From: Epiperipatus broadwayi
Taxonomy: Eukaryota > Onychophora > Udeonychophora > Euonychophora > Peripatidae
Reading direction: 5' to 3'
Length of the DNA stretch: 64,000 nt
NCBI GenBank assembly: GCA_028023455.1
Contig: JAQFVV010006200.1
Coordinates: 9,290,521 to 9,354,520, forward strand
The position numbers were made by a program, and so were the translations under genes. The notes beneath the pieces were generated by a model. That model saw only the letters and a list, made by a program, of their open reading frames with translations. It did no database searches and was not told the DNA's origin. Shown piece after piece: positions 36,000-47,599 of the stretch. Every line of letters begins with the position of its first letter. The stretch's first letter is position 1.

Positions 36000-36401
36000 A
36001 GGTCAATACTCATTGGTTGGAGAAATGTGGGAAGAAAACGAGGCTGTTGAAGGAGGAATGGGAAAAGTTAAAAAGGCATTAAAAATGTTTGAAAGCCTTC
36101 AATATATGAATGAAAATATGTTAGTGAAAACATTGTGTAATTGGATTCTATGGAAAGCAGGTCAAACACAGTGGATTGCTAAGATTTTATAATATATGAC
36201 ATTAATAAATAGAGAGTTTGTTTCTATTGCAGGGAAATGTGTTAAAAATATATTATGAGTACATTATTAATTGTGAAGGGTGAGAAAACAAGATAGATAA
36301 ATTGATTATAGAAAAAGACAAATTAATGAAAAATGAATATAATAAGAAAAATAGTTTATATAAGAACAAAAACATTAGATTAGAGTAATGTACAATATGT
36401 G
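36000..36401 (+). mobile_element. LINE family B, third copy, left part
   Basis: The translation follows the B element at 22800-23150: KALKMFESLQYMNENMLVKT then LCNWILWKAGQTQWIAKIL (about 36075-36190). This corresponds to MKMFGRLQFMDNKRIAKIVF and NWVMSKGQATRWVRKIV. It breaks off where the 1.6-kb TIR element begins and continues at 38028. Confidence 0.6.
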
Positions 36402-38027
36402 TAATTAATGGACTAAACCATTCTCTCCGCTGCCTATGAATAAGTAATGCAGTTGACAAATTATCTAAGCTTATTTTTGCCAACATTAATGGAAATTCAG
36501 AATAAACTCAATATAATAATAGCCAGTTGAAAATATGACCTTAATAAATATTAAATTAATAATCAATTATACAAGAATGGAGACTTAATCTCACTTTGAA
36601 CATTCTCATTCATAAAAACAAACCCATTCATACTTGACAGTGGAGCTTTGAGTGTTCTACTTAGATTCAGTCTCTTACGATTATCGGCAACATTTGTTTG
36701 TCAGTTTTGCATTTATTTTATGACAAAAATTGGAACTAATATATATATAGACAGATTTATATATATATTTAAAAAAAGTCTCTTACTATCAGTATCATAC
36801 AGAGAACCTAATATAAAAGGTCTAACATTAATAATTTCTTTCCTCTCAGGTCCGAGAGAGCTTGCAAATGTTCATCTTTTATTTAAATTTTCAAAATGAA
36901 AACATATTATCCATAGCTTGTTTATATTTTATGATTATTTTTGTAAAATATTTGTGAAATATATTAGATTCAGATTTTATTTCAAAAGATATTTGTTTTT
37001 AAAGGAAGCAAGATGTAAAGCAAGACATTGTGATTGGCTGAAAAAGGGATACTTCTAAAACCATCGTAGCTGTTATTTTTTTTATAATTATAAATGAAAT
37101 TTCAAAGTTAATTCTGTTGCTTTATGCATTCTTTAACAAAAATTCATTTGGGTGTTAGAACTGCTGTTGAAATAAATTTTATTTCATTCCAAATACATTT
37201 TTATTAGCAATTGTGAAATAATACAAAGCTATTTTTCTGATTACATATTTTAATTTATTTTTTATATATATTTACTAAGTTGAAATAGTATTTTTAATAA
37301 TGGTTTTTATTTTTAAACTTATATTTCTAAGAAATAATTTTAAAATTGTGAAAGTATAATGCAGAATAAAGATTTATTCATTAAAATACAAAATTGGAAA
37401 TTTAATTCTAATGACCACTAGGTACTATCAAAACTGTGCATAGATAAAGGATTAATAACTTTTGTTTAATAATCAGACAGAAGTTAGTAATTGTAAACAG
37501 TAACTTAGCATAGCTTGTTATAAATATAATTGATGAAGTAAACCACTCTTCCTCTAGATTATGAATAAATAACACCTACAGGATCAGGTATAAAATGGAT
37601 CCATTTATTCTTTAAGCTTTTGATGTTTAAAAGTTATCCTTATCAACATTGATGGAAATTCAGAGTGAATTTAATATATTAGTATAATGGTGTTAATAAT
37701 TATTAAAGTAATAATCAATTATATAAGAATAGAAACTGAATTTCATTTTTAATGGCTTTGTTAAATTGGTCTTGTTCAATGCATATGCAATTAATGGAGA
37801 AAATCACTCCTCACCCAACTATGAATAAATAACATTGTTGATTAAAGATTATGTTTTTATCTGGCAATTACATAGAATTTACTCTGAATTTGTATCAATG
37901 TTGGCAAAGATAAATTTATAAATATTGTAATCATAAAGAATAAGTGGATTCATTTTGCACTTCATTCTTTATTGACAAGTTATTTATTTATAACATGAAA
38001 GAAGAGTGGTTTACTCTATTAATTATA
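36402..38027. mobile_element. 1.6-kb element with terminal inverted repeats
   Basis: The left end (TAATTAATGGACTAAACCA, then TATGAATAAGTAAT and TTTTTGCCAACATTAATGG) and the right end read in reverse (ATTAATAGAGTAAACCACTC, TAAATAAATAACTTG, TTTGCCAACATTGATAC) are inverted versions of one another. They are similar over roughly 150 bases with gaps. Internally, further copies of this terminal sequence occur at about 37527-37680 and 37787-37850 on the plus strand, so the interior contains nested or duplicated ends. No transposase is visible. Family B LINE sequence continues on both sides, so this is an insertion. Confidence 0.65.
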
Positions 38028-38470
38028 AAAGAATAAACAATATATTAAATATAAAAGAACGTATATGATGATTATAATGGGAATTTATTGGTTTTTGGGG
38101 ATAAGAAACAAGAGCTATGGATATCAAGGAAAGAAGCTTGAAATAAGATAATTTGTATTATAGATGTGATTTATGTGGAATATGATAGAACATTTATTTT
38201 TGGAACATAAAATATTAAAAGGGTAACAATAAGTTATATGGAAAGTGGGAGAAAAGATTAAAGCGGAAGATATATTTTGTTTTTTGGGGCTATTATATTT
38301 GAACTAATGCAACTGTAAAATGGAATACAAAAATAAAATGGAATTTAATATCATTGATAAAATGATTTAATGATTGTAAATTGGAAGAAGATAATGGGAT
38401 AGAAATTGGGAATATATGGATTTTAGTAGTATAAAATTTCAGAGAAAGAGAGAATATTTGCTTTAGTTTT
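38028..38470 (+). mobile_element. LINE family B, third copy, right part
   Basis: After the TIR element the B reading resumes: NGNLLVFGDKKQ (about 38080), then CDLC in another frame (about 38170) and IEHLFLEHKILKG (about 38190), equivalent to CKLC and IRHLLIECKCLQV in the better copy. Frameshifts are frequent. Confidence 0.55.
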
Positions 38471-39639
38471 TAAAACTTCTAGGTGTATAATCTTCTTTAT
38501 AGAGAAACTTTTGACTTTGGCTAAGAAGTCATTTTACATCATATTTTAGCAATGATTATCCTAAATGAAAGACTGCAAGTCCATGCCCTCTTGAAAAATA
38601 ATCAATATAATGTTAAGATATTGTCATAACTTTTAAGCCAAGTCCCATGGAATGAAAACTATTAAGTCAAAAGGTTTCTTGATATATGAAAGTTATTTTA
38701 GATTTCTACAGTATTGCAACAGAAATTACTGAATGTAGTTAAAACATAACATTCGTCTGATCACAAATGGAACATTGGCAATTTCAAAGGAACCTGATAA
38801 GAAAGCATGTTGTCTTGATCCTCCTTCGGTATTTATTCCTGCCGTCTAAATAAAATAATTGTTCCTATTATCAAAGGAAAAAAGTATGGAAGAGAAGTCC
38901 CCAGTAATAGCATTTTAGTTTTAATCCAATACATTTGCCATATAATTCAATTGTGATGAAGAGAAAAAAGCTATAATCATTTTCTACAAAGATATTTCTT
39001 ATTTTATTTCCAATAAATTTTTTTTCGACATCTTTTAAATATATTTTGATCCGCAGATGGACCACTGTCAGATATTCTTTAATAAAAATATCAAAAGTAA
39101 TATTATTAAGAGAAAAGTAATAATACATAAGTCCTAAGTGGTCATCTCACCAGAGCTGGATATTTTCTTGGATTGAATATTTTAATAAAAATATTCAAAG
39201 AGAATTCTAAATGAAAAGGTCATTTAAATATTAAACATTTTTGCTTAATAAAATTTATTAAAACCTTGAATCAATAAAAAATGCTTTGAACTGTCTTAAA
39301 TTAATCTGACCATATTTTATTACAATCACTTACAGTGATTTATGAATTGTGTAATGATTAAAAATAAGAAACCTTTGAAGTATTCATTTTATTTCGAATA
39401 TGCCATTGTAGCATTGAAACTTGCTAGAAATATTTTTCAAAATCAAATAATTTAAAGATTTGCACTTTAGTATTGAACATTTTGAAGGCAGCCAGTCATT
39501 ATAACTGTCTTCCAAAAAGAAATTGACAAATCTTTTATATACATATTTGATGTTTTTTCCCAATTAGTTCATATCCATATTCCAACTAAAAAGACATACC
39601 TTTTGCCAGACCTTTCCTGATTAAACACTTGCATCCTAA
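38471..39639. other. AT-rich non-coding stretch
   Basis: No gene or repeat recognised. An 85-codon minus frame at 38871-39128 has no motif. Confidence 0.5.
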
Positions 39640-39930
39640 ATGATCGTTCTGTCATGATTAGCCAGAGTTCTTGAATGATCAGTTCTCTGATGACTGATTA
39701 TTTCTCTCCTGATTGAATCATTCTTTCTGATTGATCATTTCTCTCCTAACAGCTATTCTTTCATAATGATTCAGGTTTCTTCTGACTGATCATTGCTGTT
39801 CTCACTGTTCAGTTTTCTATGATTGACAAGTTTCCTCTGGTTGACTATTTTTTTGTTGACTGACTACTCTATCCCTTATTGCTCTCTTTTCTTGATTGAT
39901 AACTTCTGTTAACACTGACAAGTGTAACTG
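39640..39930. repeat. Degenerate short-period repeat (TTCTCTCCTGATTGATCA type)
   Basis: Variants of TTCTnTCCTGATTGATCA recur about every 18-20 bases across roughly 290 bases, with substitutions and small indels. A further patch of the same words occurs at about 40296-40370. It looks like an eroded minisatellite. Confidence 0.7.
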
Positions 39931-42244
39931 ATTAGTTGGTTAATAGCCTGTAGAATTTTTATTGTTTAAGGATTAGGTGCAAAATGTTATAAATAAGTAA
40001 AAAAATATTAGGTTTGGGATTAATTTTAGGATTAGAATAAGATTAATTATGTTAATTCTAATGTGTGCAAGAGAAAAATTAATTGGTGTTTTTAGCTGCT
40101 AATTATGGGAAAGGTGAAAAAATGTGATTTTTTAAAATATAAATATAAATCAATATGTGTTGATAAAAAAGGGATATTAATTTTTTCACTTGCTTTAGCA
40201 ATTATTGTAATATTAATATCATTATTGTTTATCAGCATGGCCAAACTAATGAAATTAATGAATTTTTAGTTAATAATACTTTTTCAGCCATCATTATAGT
40301 TCTCTCCTGATTGACCAGTTCTTTACTGAATGAAGACTTCTGACTGATGAGTTCTCTCTTGACCTAACATTTCTATTATGAGAGGAAAACAAATAAAATG
40401 CAGATATAATTTTTTTGTGGAAAATAACCAGTTTCTCATAGGTATACTATGATTTGTAGAAATCTAAGTTTTTCCAATAAAAGATATTAATTTATGTGCG
40501 CTCTATAAACTCCACTGTGTTTACATCTGCCTGCAGTCTAAGATTGATTTGAATTACTTTCAGATTATTTTTGTTTAGTTCAGATTTTTAGAAGATTTGA
40601 CCTTGTGTATTGATTTTTGGAATCATCCAATTTTATAGACTCGTCAACCATTGAATTTTTCATGTTACTACACTTTTATGTAACAGCTATAATTTTATTA
40701 TTTGTCTATATATTACAAGTTTTAAAAAATATTTGATGCCTAATTAGTTGATTAATATACAACTAAAAAATATAGAATGGCTCTAATAGTCATGTGAAGC
40801 TTCAACTTTTTGCAGTTGTAAACATCCAATAGGATTCATTATAGGACTTAGTGTTTTGTATAGTGTATGTTAATATTATGGTTAAATGAAAATAGTATTT
40901 GTTTTGAGGTTTTATCATTAATGTCCTATAAATAATAAGTTCTGTTTCTTATTTAACTTTGACAATATTAGATTTGGATTCCATTTTCTTTGTTGTTATT
41001 TTTACTTTTAATAACCCAGAAAGTAAAACACTCGTACCACCAGGGGATTGACTGTGATTGTATTGTCTTTTCTTTCATGATTTCTTTATGAAGAGATCTG
41101 GATTTATAACCTGTAGTGGACTTGCATGTAAAACTCTTTTATTTTGCTTTTCATAATGATAATATAAGTTCTATGAATATAAACTTTTGATACAATATCA
41201 TGTAAAACTGGACTCTTGTATTTACTGAGTTTGATTCCAAGATTACCTGTAGGTAAATAAAACCATGGATAGTATGAAATGCAATGTATTGTTTTAAAAA
41301 CATATAAATGTATATAAAGAGTATGATAGGTTATTGCATGTACACATTTGTGATACAGATATCAACAGAAATAATTAATAGAAAGTAAAATACGTTATTC
41401 AAATTTATAATATATATTTATATCTGCCCTGTATTCAAAACCATTTCTTTTCTGTATAAATACCTGAATTTTCTTTATGAAATAAAAATAAATTTATAAT
41501 ATTTTTAAATACATGTATTTATACTGTTTATGATAAAAATTGATTAAATTTTAATTGAAAAAAAAAAAGATAGATCTTAGATATATTAGTATTTTAATAT
41601 GAAGATTTTTAAATTTTACATATAAACTTTAATATATCAAGACAAATAAACTTATTAACTTTTTTTTTTTTCGTTCTTTTTGTTATAAAGATTGATGATA
41701 GTGAAATGCAAAAGATACATTATCTGATAATTTTCAAGCGCATGTTTGCCTATTAGAGAAAATAATTATATAGGCATGTGATAGGATATAGTTTTGCATT
41801 TGCAATGCCAAGTGATTGCTGTGTGAACTCGAACTAGAAAATTAAAAAAAGTTTTTTTTAAGTAATTTTTATTTTTTTAAATTTATTTTATTTTTTTCAA
41901 ACTGTGACTAAATAAGTCAGTGGGTTTTGAGGGAGAGGACATAGTGACTTTATTGTATTGTGTATATAATCTGTGGTGGGTAGTTAAATGTAAAATTCAC
42001 ATTTATCATTTTTATGTCACACTAATAATGCATAAGAAAAATAATGAAAAACAATTTTTTAAATGCCTAATTGATTAGTGTGATGTAAAATGGCAACTTT
42101 GATTCTATGTTTCATATTTTAATGGACTATTATTCTCTGCGGGATATTCCAAATACTGTATGTGTGTATATATATTTTAAATATTAGAACATATAAATAG
42201 TGTTTGAATAAAATGTTTTATAAAAATATGTAGATGAAATTTGT
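39931..42244. other. AT-rich intronic stretch
   Basis: No gene recognised apart from the repeat patch near 40300. The polypyrimidine tract and acceptor of the BTB exon begin at about 42262. Confidence 0.5.
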
Positions 42245-42280
42245 ATGAATTCATGTTTAATTCAATTTTTTCTTTTACAG

Positions 42281-44224
42281 AATGAGTTTTTTAAAGATTT
42301 TTTGAAGTCATTAAACCTTATGCGGCAGACTCAGCAATTCATCGATGTAATCATCACAGCACAGAATGAAATTTTTGCAGCTCATAAACTGATTTTGTCA
42401 ATCCATAGCTCTTACTTTTCACAAATTTTTCAAGAGAATTCTGGCTTAAATAATGTTTCTTTTAATGTTCCTTCCTATGGAGTTCGTATTTTGTTGGATT
42501 ATTTTTACACTGGACAGATTAAAATTACGCAGGGAAATTTTAATGCAGTATTGAAGGCAGCAGGATTATTTAAAGTCGAAAGAGTATTAAATCTTTGTTA
42601 TGATTTTGAGAAATATTCGCGAATAGGAATCAAAACAGAATCAGCAGATGTTATTCAAGACAATGAGCCAACAACTTCAATGACTGTTGATAATGAAAAT
42701 ACTCCATATCACGATGAGGATGACGATGATGATGATGGTAATAATTCAGATGTGTCTTCAGGAATTTTAAAAGAAAACAATTCTGTTTATCAAAGCACTG
42801 TTTTACGAAAAAGATATTTTAATTCATCTTCTATAAACAGAAAATGCAAATTTTTTAAAGTAGAAATTAATAGTTCGTCTAAGTGTGATAATCTTAATAA
42901 AGAACACCTGAGTTTATCAGATCATTCTTCATATGAATTGCATAATCACCAAGTTGATACTTACGCTAATGAAAATAAAAGTACATTTGTAATACCACAC
43001 ATTGCAGCTATAACAAGTTATGCATCTGCCAAAGATATGAAAAATGTAGACAATTTGGTAGTGATTGAATCTTCAACAACAATTTCTCCTAAACTTCCTG
43101 AAAATTCATCATTTTTATCGACACCAGTTTCATCTTATCTCAATGATGTAGGTAAAGTTTCTAAATTTGAAAAAGTATCATCAACTAAAGAGAAAGTAAG
43201 TCCACAATCTGTTGAAATTAAAAGTGAGCCTGATTCTCCAGAATCAAAATCCAATGTCACCAATACTGACAATGAAAAAGAAGTACTAACATTTTATTCA
43301 CAATCAGAACGTTCCAATTCTGTAACATCACAAAGTAGTCAAAACCATTCTGTACTCTCTTCAGGAGATTGCATATCTTCCAAAAATAGTGATGTCTCTC
43401 CAAGTTTTGTGCCAGTAGATGTTGAAATTCGAGAAGACCAAAATACTAATTCTTCTGGTTGTTTTGATTATTTTCCACTGAATAGTTTAGAAAATTTAGT
43501 AACTGATGATTTTTTTAAGTCAAATATCAGTAATAATTGTACATCGAATAAAGGTCTTAATTTGATTATAAATAACGTTCCTGTGTCTGTTGTTTTGTCA
43601 AGTAAACCTAAAGCTTACGTTTGTGGAATATGTGGTGAACGCGGAATTGGTCTACATGCAATAACCAATCACATTCAAACAGTTCATAAATCAGTGAGCC
43701 AGTATAGTGCCCAGTCTAGTAGTAATAATGAACTTTTTTTAGGTAAAGTCAAAATTGATGTGACTGACATTCTAGATAATTCTAGACCACAGACTCAAAA
43801 CCATCCTCCAAAGGCTATTCCTTCTGGTGCATCCATAACTTGTGAAACTTGTGGGCTTGTATTTGATTACCTATGGGACCTTTTTAAACACCAAGATCAG
43901 GTACATAAAGTTAAGAGTGCATTAAGTTGTGATACTTGCCCTTACATAGGTAACAATGAACGAAATTTACACTTTCATCGTTATTCAGTACATGGTGTTT
44001 CTTTGCCATTAGAGTGGGAAAAGAAAGCTCAGAGATGTCCTTATTGTCCTCATATTGCTAGGGCACCATCTATGCTTAAAAGTCACATAAACCGCAAACA
44101 TCTCGATGAGCAGAATAACATTGCAAATGATTGTATTTGCCAGCATTGTGGTGCACGATTTCCTTATGCTGCTTCTCTAAGTAAACATTTAAAAAAACAT
44201 ACGGAGGAAATAGTATCAGATTAG
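42281..44224 (+). CDS. BTB/POZ domain C2H2 zinc-finger protein, last coding exon
   Basis: This exon encodes 647 residues of a probable nuclear transcription regulator. The BTB domain occupies roughly the first 108 residues: FIDVIITAQ, AAHKLILSIHSSYFSQIF, and VRILLDYFYTGQIKI. These are the dimerisation fold that also recruits corepressors in this family. A long acidic and serine-rich linker follows, with an Asp run at about 42712-42735. Five C2H2 fingers sit at the C-terminus, each C-x2-C-x12-H-x3/4-H: at about 43620, 43845, 43929, 44037 and 44142. The exon starts after the acceptor at 42279-42280; the in-frame ATG at 42245 lies in the intron's pyrimidine tract and would translate splice-site sequence, so I reject it as the start. 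The proposed upstream exon is at 13476. No stop or frameshift interrupts the exon. Orthologue not assigned. Confidence 0.93.
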   Translation, partial: NEFFKDFLKSLNLMRQTQQFIDVIITAQNEIFAAHKLILSIHSSYFSQIFQENSGLNNVSFNVPSYGVRILLDYFYTGQIKITQGNFNAVLKAAGLFKVERVLNLCYDFEKYSRIGIKTESADVIQDNEPTTSMTVDNENTPYHDEDDDDDDGNNSDVSSGILKENNSVYQSTVLRKRYFNSSSINRKCKFFKVEINSSSKCDNLNKEHLSLSDHSSYELHNHQVDTYANENKSTFVIPHIAAITSYASAKDMKNVDNLVVIESSTTISPKLPENSSFLSTPVSSYLNDVGKVSKFEKVSSTKEKVSPQSVEIKSEPDSPESKSNVTNTDNEKEVLTFYSQSERSNSVTSQSSQNHSVLSSGDCISSKNSDVSPSFVPVDVEIREDQNTNSSGCFDYFPLNSLENLVTDDFFKSNISNNCTSNKGLNLIINNVPVSVVLSSKPKAYVCGICGERGIGLHAITNHIQTVHKSVSQYSAQSSSNNELFLGKVKIDVTDILDNSRPQTQNHPPKAIPSGASITCETCGLVFDYLWDLFKHQDQVHKVKSALSCDTCPYIGNNERNLHFHRYSVHGVSLPLEWEKKAQRCPYCPHIARAPSMLKSHINRKHLDEQNNIANDCICQHCGARFPYAASLSKHLKKHTEEIVSD

Positions 44225-44352
44225 AACAGTTGAATATTGACTGCTCTAGATTTAATAATGGCATTAAATAGTTTTTATGTTAAAAATTATTTTTTTAGAC
44301 TAATTGTTGTATTTGTTGCATTATTTTGTCAACTAACTTCTCCAGATCTGAT

Positions 44353-44358
44353 AATAAA
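44353..44358 (+). terminator. Polyadenylation signal, proximal candidate
   Basis: AATAAA 129 bases after the BTB zinc-finger stop codon. In this AT-rich DNA the hexamer is common, so this is only a candidate. Confidence 0.35.
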
Positions 44359-44517
44359 AATTAAGACAATAACATTTTTTGTGTGCTAAAAATTTATACC
44401 GAGGCCAAATGATGAGTATTTATTACATTATTTTGTCATATTTTTCTGCGAAAGAACTGTTTCACAATAATGCAATATTTGTTTTATGAAAAAACAAATT
44501 TTGGAGGCCAAATATTC

Positions 44518-44523
44518 AATAAA
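44518..44523 (+). terminator. Polyadenylation signal, distal candidate
   Basis: AATAAA 294 bases after the stop, followed within 20 bases by a T-run and the GT-rich GGTATGTGTGCGTTTTTG. A hexamer plus a GT-rich element is the usual metazoan arrangement, so this is the better candidate for the BTB gene. Confidence 0.5.
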
Positions 44524-44529
44524 ATTTTT

Positions 44530-45155
44530 TTTTGGTATGTGTGCGTTTTTGACAATTTATTTTAAATAGATTAACTTATAAATATTTAGTTTTATAATAA
44601 AATGACAAAATAATTATTGTAAATAAATAACCATAGATTTAGCTTTACTAATTTCATTTTTTATGACTATATAAACTATCTTATTTAGTTTGATGTAATA
44701 TATCAAATTTACTGATTATCAATTGTATTGTTCTATTATTGTTTTGTTTTTTACTGATAAATGGCACAATTTTAAATGATGCAGTATTTCTCTTACGTGA
44801 AGTTTTAAGAATGATAAAGTCATTTTAACATTACATTAAGCATCAAAACTTTTGAACAATCAGAAATATAATAGCTAGGAAACCAAATATATATGTACAA
44901 TTAATTGGCAGAGTTCTTGATAAATATCTCTCTAAGCATTCAAGAATTTGGCAGATTTACCATGCACTCCTATAAAATCTTTATAAATTCTGAACTATTG
45001 TGTGAGAATATTCCGGATCAATCTCTTGCACTATGCACATATTTTGTGTAACAAACTTTTACTTGTCAGATGAGCCAAAGATATGAAAAATCTGAACATC
45101 TATACATAAACAAGGCAGAATTTTCTATTTATATATTTGTAAACATAATCAGTGC
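44530..45155. other. AT-rich intergenic stretch
   Basis: No gene or repeat recognised. Confidence 0.5.
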
Positions 45156-45159
45156 TTGT

Positions 45160-45240
45160 AGTTTAGTGTAGTGTAGTGATAAAGTATTCTGTAACATAAG
45201 ATCGTTGGATTGATTCCAACTCCATCACTCAAGCTTCTCA
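45160..45240 (+). other. Weak tRNA-like sequence
   Basis: TAGTGTAGTGTAGTGATAAAG resembles an A-box and GTTGGATTGATTCCAAC, 40 bases on, resembles a B-box (GGTTCGANTCC) with a good T-stem. Acceptor pairing was not found. Probably a SINE head or tRNA relic. Confidence 0.35.
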
Positions 45241-45970
45241 TGAACTCCCAAACAATAAAACCATTTGGTTATTTATATATTTTCATCATGAAGATTGAAT
45301 ATTTTCAGCATCAATCTTATATAGAATTCATTGGATATTTTAATGTAAATATTAATTATTTCCACTTATAAACTTTAATGAGTCTTTAATAACATTAAGA
45401 TGCATTTTTTATTTTAAACATGAATATAGATAGTTTTAAAAATAGCTACCCAGTCTGTACCACTTTATTTAGAATTATCTATTGTAAGCCACAAATAATG
45501 ACTGGATATTCGGATTTTAGATTATCCTTTATCAATAAGATTATGTATCTACTCACCAGCTAATTTCTGTTTTATTAATCAAGCAAATACTTAAACATAT
45601 CAATGTATTAAAGTTTTGAACTCAAGCCAAATTGCTTAAAGATCTGAAACTTTTAAATCATTAACTTCAGTAGTAAAATAGAAGGATATTATCTGCTAAA
45701 TGGGTATGTGGAATCCAGTATTCATTGATAAAAAACAAACTAGTCTGGATCTGGTGATACTGCCATCTGACCTCTATTGATTTCTCATGCTTGCATAAAT
45801 GGTTCTAAAATAGTGATGTAGATTGGGTTGATGCTATTTTTGTGCAAAAACAAAGTTGTGTAATGTTTTGTTTTAATATATTGTTACTGTTCTCTGCAGT
45901 ACGATTTTGGTTATTATATTTGCACATAATATTCTGATATGTTTTTTTATTTTATTTACTAAAAAAAAAT

Positions 45971-46264
45971 AATTTAATAATGACATAATTTACAAGTGTA
46001 GTTTTCATTAGTAATTCTTAATCAGAAGGTAATCAGTCTCAAACATGCATTGTTTAATCATGGCATTTATGTATAAAGATAAGACAGCTGTTCTTATCTT
46101 TTAAAAATCTATATCTTGCATTTGGGTTTGAGAGTGTCCTGCCTACTCAGTATAACATCGGTGAGTTAGTAAGATGATTAAACAGCATATGTCAAAGGCT
46201 GATTACCTTCTGATTAAGAATTACTAATGAAAACTGTGCTTGTAAATTATGTTGTTATTAAATT
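45971..46264. mobile_element. Foldback family F4, full copy with 95-bp inverted ends
   Basis: The left arm 45971-46070 and right arm 46171-46264 are inverted repeats: AATTTAATAA, ACATAATTTACAAG, AGTTTTCATTAGTAATTC and TTAATCAGAAGGTAATCAG on the left, matched in reverse on the right. About 100 bases lie between the arms. No coding capacity and no clear target duplication. Confidence 0.9.
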
Positions 46265-46412
46265 CATTCTAACATCATCTAATAGTTACCAGCCATAAAT
46301 TTGAAAATTTTACTGGGTTTAACTATAAATTAATAATGTAATGGATATAAACGTACAAAGATTAAATCTTCATGTTGTCATTCCAAAATGCTTTAGATTG
46401 GCCTATATAATT

Positions 46413-46561
46413 GCATTTAGGTACAAAAATAAGACAATCATTCTTATTCTTTAAAAAGTCTCTATATAATGTCCTACATACTCACTATAATATCGGTGAG
46501 TTAGTAGCATGATTAAACAGAACATGTCGAAGTCTGTTTACCTTTTGATTAAGAATTAAAA
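46413..46561. mobile_element. Foldback family F4, partial copy
   Basis: It matches the interior and right arm of the copy 150 bases upstream (ATCGGTGAGTTAGTA, ATGATTAAACAG, GATTAAGAATT) but lacks the left arm and the outermost right end. Confidence 0.8.
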
Positions 46562-47599
46562 CAATAAAATTAAATATAATTAGTTAGAGTATGTGTTATA
46601 TTTTTAATTGATAGAAAAAATTTATTGTTAATTTTACATATTTCTATACTCAGCACTGAAAGTTTCAAGGAGCTTAAAAAAAAAGAACACTAATTTGCTT
46701 TGTCTAAAATATAAAAAAAATGTCATTATACATTTATTTGCAAAAAAAAAAAAATAATTTCTTTAAAAAAAATATATTTATGGGTTTTTTTGTTTTTGAT
46801 ATGAAAAATTTATTATTAAAAACAAAAAAGATTGTATTGTATCAAATTTTAATAAGAACATGAATAATGGAATACTTTCATAAAATGTGAAAATTTTACT
46901 GACAATGTGGAAAAAGGATACATGAGTTAAAAATTTAACCATAAAAATATACAATATTTTAATGTGTTTAGGGATACAATTTGTACACCTCACTTCAAAC
47001 ACTTTATAGCAAATTTTTTTTATTATATATATGCACACAATCTGATTTTTTGTCTGTCTTGCAATCTTCCTCAGAGGTATGATATAACGATAAATAAAAT
47101 AGAAAAAGTAATATAATAAACAAATATAATTAAAAAATAATAATAAAGCAAAATAAATAACACAAAATATAATAAAAGTAAAATAAATTAGATATGATAA
47201 ATTAAAACTAATAAAATAAAATAATCCAGGTAATATAAAATAAAATATACAACATTAAATTGAAATATAAAATGAATAGTGATATACATGTGTACTTCTG
47301 TCTGATTTTTTTTCTTAGAAAAAACATGACTCTGTACATTAAAATAGTTAAGTGAAAAATATTGGCAATATTTAGATGCTTAGCTAGATTGGAAATGAGT
47401 TGCTGCCTGAATAAAAAATATTAAACTAGCTTGAAAATTTTTGACTACTTGAAAAAATTTCAATATTTCACAATCCCCAGACCATGAATAATATCAGAAA
47501 CATAAATAATTGTGTGGGAGAGAATCCACATTTTACTTTAAGTCATAGCAGAACCCACAAATTAAACAATCATTGAGGCCACATAATAAATCCTAATTT
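46562..47599. other. AT-rich stretch with an A-rich low-complexity patch
   Basis: No gene. Bases 47085-47280 are built almost wholly of AAATAAAAT-type words. Confidence 0.5.

Larger units (their letters stand above)
13536..42280 (+). other. Proposed 28.7-kb intron of the BTB zinc-finger gene
   Basis: The stretch runs from a GTAAAT donor to a polypyrimidine tract and acceptor (TTTTTTCTTTTACAG ending at 42280). It contains the RTE copy 2, LINE families B and D, a Jockey-like LINE, F1 and F2 foldbacks, the 1205-bp inverted-repeat element and an unidentified pseudogene. No other exon with matching phase was found, but short exons could be missed. Confidence 0.5.

Noticed and set aside
42245-42280. 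ATG 36 bases upstream of the BTB exon as the protein start
   Set aside because: The 12 codons are the intron's pyrimidine tract and splice acceptor (TTTTTTCTTTTACAG); the translation is an artefact of reading through the splice site.
46778-47038. 86-codon minus-strand open frame
   Set aside because: Low-complexity, no motif, in AT-rich DNA with long A runs.
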